From contig JBBQDK010000018.1 in the NCBI GenBank assembly GCA_038319625.1, positions 1-27,061 on the forward strand: a stretch of 27,061 nucleotides of DNA, read 5' to 3'. Positions 25,153-27,061 of the stretch are shown one piece after another; the first letter of the stretch is position 1; each line of letters starts with the position of its first letter. A model generated the notes under the pieces. It was not told the origin of the DNA and searched no databases. It worked only from the letters and a program-made list of their open reading frames with translations. The position numbers were made by a program, and so were the translations under genes. This DNA is from JBBQDK01 sp038319625 (lineage in GTDB: Bacteria; Pseudomonadota; Gammaproteobacteria; JBBQDK01).

Positions 25153-25638
25153 TTAATGGGAAAGCTCTGGCGCGCCTGCGGCCTGCGCCTGTTTCATCTG
25201 TTGCTCGGCCCACATCGCGTCGAAATTGATCGGTGCCAGATACAAGGGTGGAAAACCGCCCTTGTTGATCAGACTGTAGATTGCTTCACGCGCATAGGGA
25301 TAGAGCACACTGGGGCAGTAGCTGCCGAGCAGAGAGCCGAGTTCGGCACCTTGGATACCCCGAGCAGAAAAAATACCCGCCTGCTGCAGTTCGACCAGAT
25401 AAGCATTCTTGTCGCCGAGCTTTGCCGTGACTGTGATGGTCAGTACCACTTCATAGGCATTGTTGTCTATCTGTTTGGTGCCACTTGTGAGTTGCAGGTT
25501 AATCTCCGGTTCCCACTTCGCGGTGAAGAGCGCAGGAGAGTTGGGCGATTCGAGCGAGGCGTCCTTGATGTAGATTTTCTCGATCGCGAATTGCTGTTCG
25601 CCGGTCGTCGGCTGAGTGGTGGGGGTTTCATCCGTCAT
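25153..25638 (-). CDS. secB: SecB, protein-export chaperone
   Basis: A 161-aa chaperone that holds precursor proteins unfolded and delivers them to SecA. The family sequence is clear throughout: FAIEKIYIKDASLESPN near the start, then AYLVELQQAGIFSARG, and LGSYCPSVLYPYAREAIYSLINKGGFPPLYLAPINF, which is almost diagnostic. Length is normal. It precedes gpsA. In E. coli grxC lies between the rhodanese gene and secB; here there are 80 bp instead, with no room for it. Confidence 0.96.
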   Translation of the reverse strand: MTDETPTTQPTTGEQQFAIEKIYIKDASLESPNSPALFTAKWEPEINLQLTSGTKQIDNNAYEVVLTITVTAKLGDKNAYLVELQQAGIFSARGIQGAELGSLLGSYCPSVLYPYAREAIYSLINKGGFPPLYLAPINFDAMWAEQQMKQAQAAGAPELSH

Positions 25639-25718
25639 GTTGTGACCTGTCTGTTTTTGTGTGTGGGTTAGTGTAGTGAAATTGTCAGTGTGAGGTCAGG
25701 CAGGTGCGCTGCCATACT

Positions 25719-26147
25719 CTATTTGCTTTTTGCTATCGGCAGGTTCGCCGTGCGCCATGCATGCAAGCCGCCACCGAGATTGTAAACGGTTTCATAACCC
25801 AGCTTCTTCAGCATGCGAACTGCCGTTGCCGAGCGGTTACCGCTGCGACAGACAATAATAATGGGGCGCGCCCGGTGTTTATCAAGCTGTCCGATCTTCT
25901 CGGACAGGGAGCCGAGCGGTATGCGGATACTGTTGGGAAGAAAACCGTCCTGATACTCCTGCGGCTCGCGTACGTCGAGCAGCACGGCATCTTTATGGTT
26001 GAGCAGTTGCGTTGCTTCCAGGGGGGATACATCCTGCAGATTCAGAAAGACGCGACGCAGTTCGTTGCCGATCAGCGTGACCAGTAAACCGATGAGTGCC
26101 ACAAACAGAAAAGGGTGATGCAGAACGAATTCGCTAAGTTGGTTCAT
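25719..26147 (-). CDS. yibN: Membrane-anchored rhodanese-like sulfurtransferase (YibN type)
   Basis: A 142-aa protein with an N-terminal membrane segment (about 11-28, PFLFVALIGLLVTLIG) and a single rhodanese domain. The substrate loop is CRSGNRS (about 99-105), with the cysteine that carries the persulfide, and LLDVREPQEYQDGFLPNSIRIP is the other hallmark. Rhodaneses move sulfane sulfur between thiols; the membrane anchor suggests action at the inner membrane. The place before secB and gpsA and the topology match E. coli YibN, although to my recollection that protein lacks the cysteine in this loop. No clear Shine-Dalgarno is seen. It lies 78 bp after an ArsR-type regulator on the same strand, which may control it. 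Confidence 0.88.
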   Translation of the reverse strand: MNQLSEFVLHHPFLFVALIGLLVTLIGNELRRVFLNLQDVSPLEATQLLNHKDAVLLDVREPQEYQDGFLPNSIRIPLGSLSEKIGQLDKHRARPIIIVCRSGNRSATAVRMLKKLGYETVYNLGGGLHAWRTANLPIAKSK

Positions 26148-26225
26148 ATCGCTATCTTGGGAAGTTGCGGCACCGTGCTGTGCCAGACGGTTCCGGGTAC
26201 AGGATCGGGTTTCAGTGTGGCCGGT

Positions 26226-26540
26226 TCAACGCGACGTGCAGAACACCTCGCGCATCATGCTGATCAGACGAAGTGTACGGGCGTCGCCGACACGGTAATA
26301 CACGCGGTTGGCGTCCTTGCGTGAGGCGAGTATTCCCTTGTCACGCAAGATGGCAAGGTGCTGCGAGATATTGCTCTGCGAGGTGCCCACGTGCTCGACG
26401 ATATCCTGCACACTGATTTCGCTGTCGCCCAATGTACAGAGGATTTTCAGGCGCAGCGGGTGGGACATGGCCTTGAGCGAGCGCGCCGCGCGCTCGACAT
26501 CTTCGTCCTGGGTTATCAACGTTTCGGCATATACGGACAT
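26226..26540 (-). CDS. ArsR-family repressor with BigR/SqrR-like cysteine pair
   Basis: A 104-aa winged-helix regulator. The HTH is at about 43-65 (SVQDIVEHVGTSQSNISQHLAIL), preceded by SHPLRLKILCTLGD and followed by a wing (ASRKDANRVYYRV). It has only two cysteines: Cys35 in LKILCTL and Cys101 in REVFC. The metal-site motif ELCVCDL of classical ArsR/SmtB proteins is absent. As I recall, BigR and SqrR have cysteines in the same two contexts and similarly spaced, forming a disulfide or polysulfide bridge on exposure to reactive sulfur. That makes a sulfur-responsive repressor likely, but not certain. It is divergent from gpmI and upstream of a rhodanese gene. No strong Shine-Dalgarno is seen. 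Confidence 0.85.
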   Translation of the reverse strand: MSVYAETLITQDEDVERAARSLKAMSHPLRLKILCTLGDSEISVQDIVEHVGTSQSNISQHLAILRDKGILASRKDANRVYYRVGDARTLRLISMMREVFCTSR

Positions 26541-26581
26541 GAGCGCGAGATCCGGATAAATTAAGGCGACATTTCCGGCGG

Positions 26582-26604
26582 ATCGTGATCGTGTCGATCA
26601 CGAT
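26582..26604. promoter_or_regulatory. Perfect inverted repeat upstream of the ArsR-type gene, candidate operator
   Basis: ATCGTGATC and GATCACGAT are perfect 9-bp inverted arms with a 5-nt spacer, 42 bp before the regulator's ATG. They lie in the region shared with the divergent gpmI. A dyad of this size fits binding of a dimeric winged-helix repressor and would allow autoregulation. No match to a known BigR/SqrR site is claimed. Confidence 0.5.
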
Positions 26605-26702
26605 TCCGTCGCATGAACTATGTATAAGCGTTGCACTATACAGTAATGTGCCCGCTGAAAATATCCAGTAGCGCCGACTGCGCACGGAAGGGCAAAAATC
26701 GT

Positions 26703-26769
26703 TACAATTACGCTTCCTTGAACACGGCCTGGTTGGCCGGCATTCTGAATCAGGTTAGACTCCGTCTAA
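26703..26769 (+). promoter_or_regulatory. Possible gpmI promoter and leader hairpin
   Basis: TACAAT at 26703-26708 is a good -10 match, and a weak TGCGCA lies 18 bp upstream. About 50 bp further on, the leader has a perfect 6-bp hairpin (TTAGAC-tcc-GTCTAA, 26755-26769), ending 22 bp before the gpmI ATG. It could affect translation or mRNA stability. Apart from these and the dyad at 26582, I see nothing in the 251-bp gap. Confidence 0.35.
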
Positions 26770-26791
26770 TGCAACTACGCCTCCAAACGTC

Positions 26792-27061
26792 ATGTCCTTA
26801 GTACCCAAACCATTGGTTCTCATGGTGTTGGATGGCTGGGGTTATAGCGAAGATCCCGCCTCGAACGCTGTTATGTCAGCCCGCAAACCGGTCTGGGACA
26901 AACTCTGGCGAGACTACCCGCACACTCTGATCCGTACCTCCGGCGCGGCCGTAGGTTTGCCGGCCGATCAGATGGGCAATTCCGAGGTCGGACATTTGAA
27001 TCTGGGAGCGGGTCGGGTGGTGTACCAGGAGATCACCCGGGTCAGTCGTGCCATCAAAACC
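26792..27061 (+). CDS. gpmI: GpmI, cofactor-independent phosphoglycerate mutase, N-terminal part (cut by window end)
   Basis: The frame runs 90 codons from ATG at 26792 to the window edge. It begins MSLVPKPLVLMVLDGWGYS, the metal-binding start of the alkaline-phosphatase-like fold (Asp in LDGWG). It then has LPADQMGNSEVGHLNLGAGR, where the Ser of GNSEVGH is the catalytic phosphoserine. The enzyme interconverts 3- and 2-phosphoglycerate in glycolysis using manganese. No good Shine-Dalgarno is visible. gpmI next to a yibN-type rhodanese gene is also the E. coli arrangement. Confidence 0.95.
   Translation, partial: MSLVPKPLVLMVLDGWGYSEDPASNAVMSARKPVWDKLWRDYPHTLIRTSGAAVGLPADQMGNSEVGHLNLGAGRVVYQEITRVSRAIKT

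Noticed and set aside
1..27061. CRISPR arrays, tRNA or rRNA genes, insertion sequences, prophage or integrase genes
   Set aside because: No regularly spaced repeats, tRNA-like cloverleaf with a plausible anticodon, transposase-like frames or integrase motifs were seen on either strand.

Overview
This window comes from a moderately GC-rich bacterium, almost certainly a gammaproteobacterium. Two things point there: a complete mannose-sensitive haemagglutinin (MSHA) type IV pilus locus in its usual gene order, and a housekeeping cluster (gpmI / yibN-type rhodanese / secB / gpsA / trmL) that resembles the Escherichia coli gpmI-yibN-grxC-secB-gpsA-cysE-trmL region but lacks grxC and cysE. I cannot name the genus. 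No tRNA, rRNA, CRISPR array, insertion sequence or phage gene is visible.

Layout: nearly everything is on the minus strand, so transcription runs right to left. At 1-675 is the start of a membrane protein of the LTA synthase / phosphoglycerol transferase type, cut by the window edge. From 792 to 17719 lies the MSHA locus. In transcription order it is mshI (PilM-like), a PilN-like gene, mshJ, mshK, mshL (secretin), mshM (ATPase), mshN (TPR), mshE (c-di-GMP-type assembly ATPase), mshG (platform), mshF, mshA (major pilin), mshC, mshD, mshO, mshP and mshQ (large tip-type protein). Most of these genes overlap by 1-14 bp. The exceptions are two gaps of about 125 bp on either side of mshE, which carry inverted repeats, and the mshA borders. 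mshA has the best ribosome-binding site in the locus and is followed by a strong intrinsic terminator, which should make pilin the dominant product. mshH and a separate mshB are absent.

Upstream of the pilus genes, on the same strand, is a probable three-gene unit at 17874-22435: an OprB-like porin and two chemoreceptors of identical length (536 aa each). Next come a class 1B dihydroorotate dehydrogenase without its PyrK partner nearby (22551-23516) and a divergent trmL (23586-24044, plus strand). gpsA and secB follow.

The right end holds a membrane-anchored rhodanese with an intact catalytic cysteine. Just upstream of it is an ArsR-family repressor whose two cysteines sit where the persulfide-sensing BigR/SqrR proteins have theirs. 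A perfect 9-bp inverted repeat lies between this repressor and gpmI (plus strand, cut by the window end). The two most interesting parts of the window are this putative sulfur-sensing pair and the pilus / chemoreceptor / porin arrangement.
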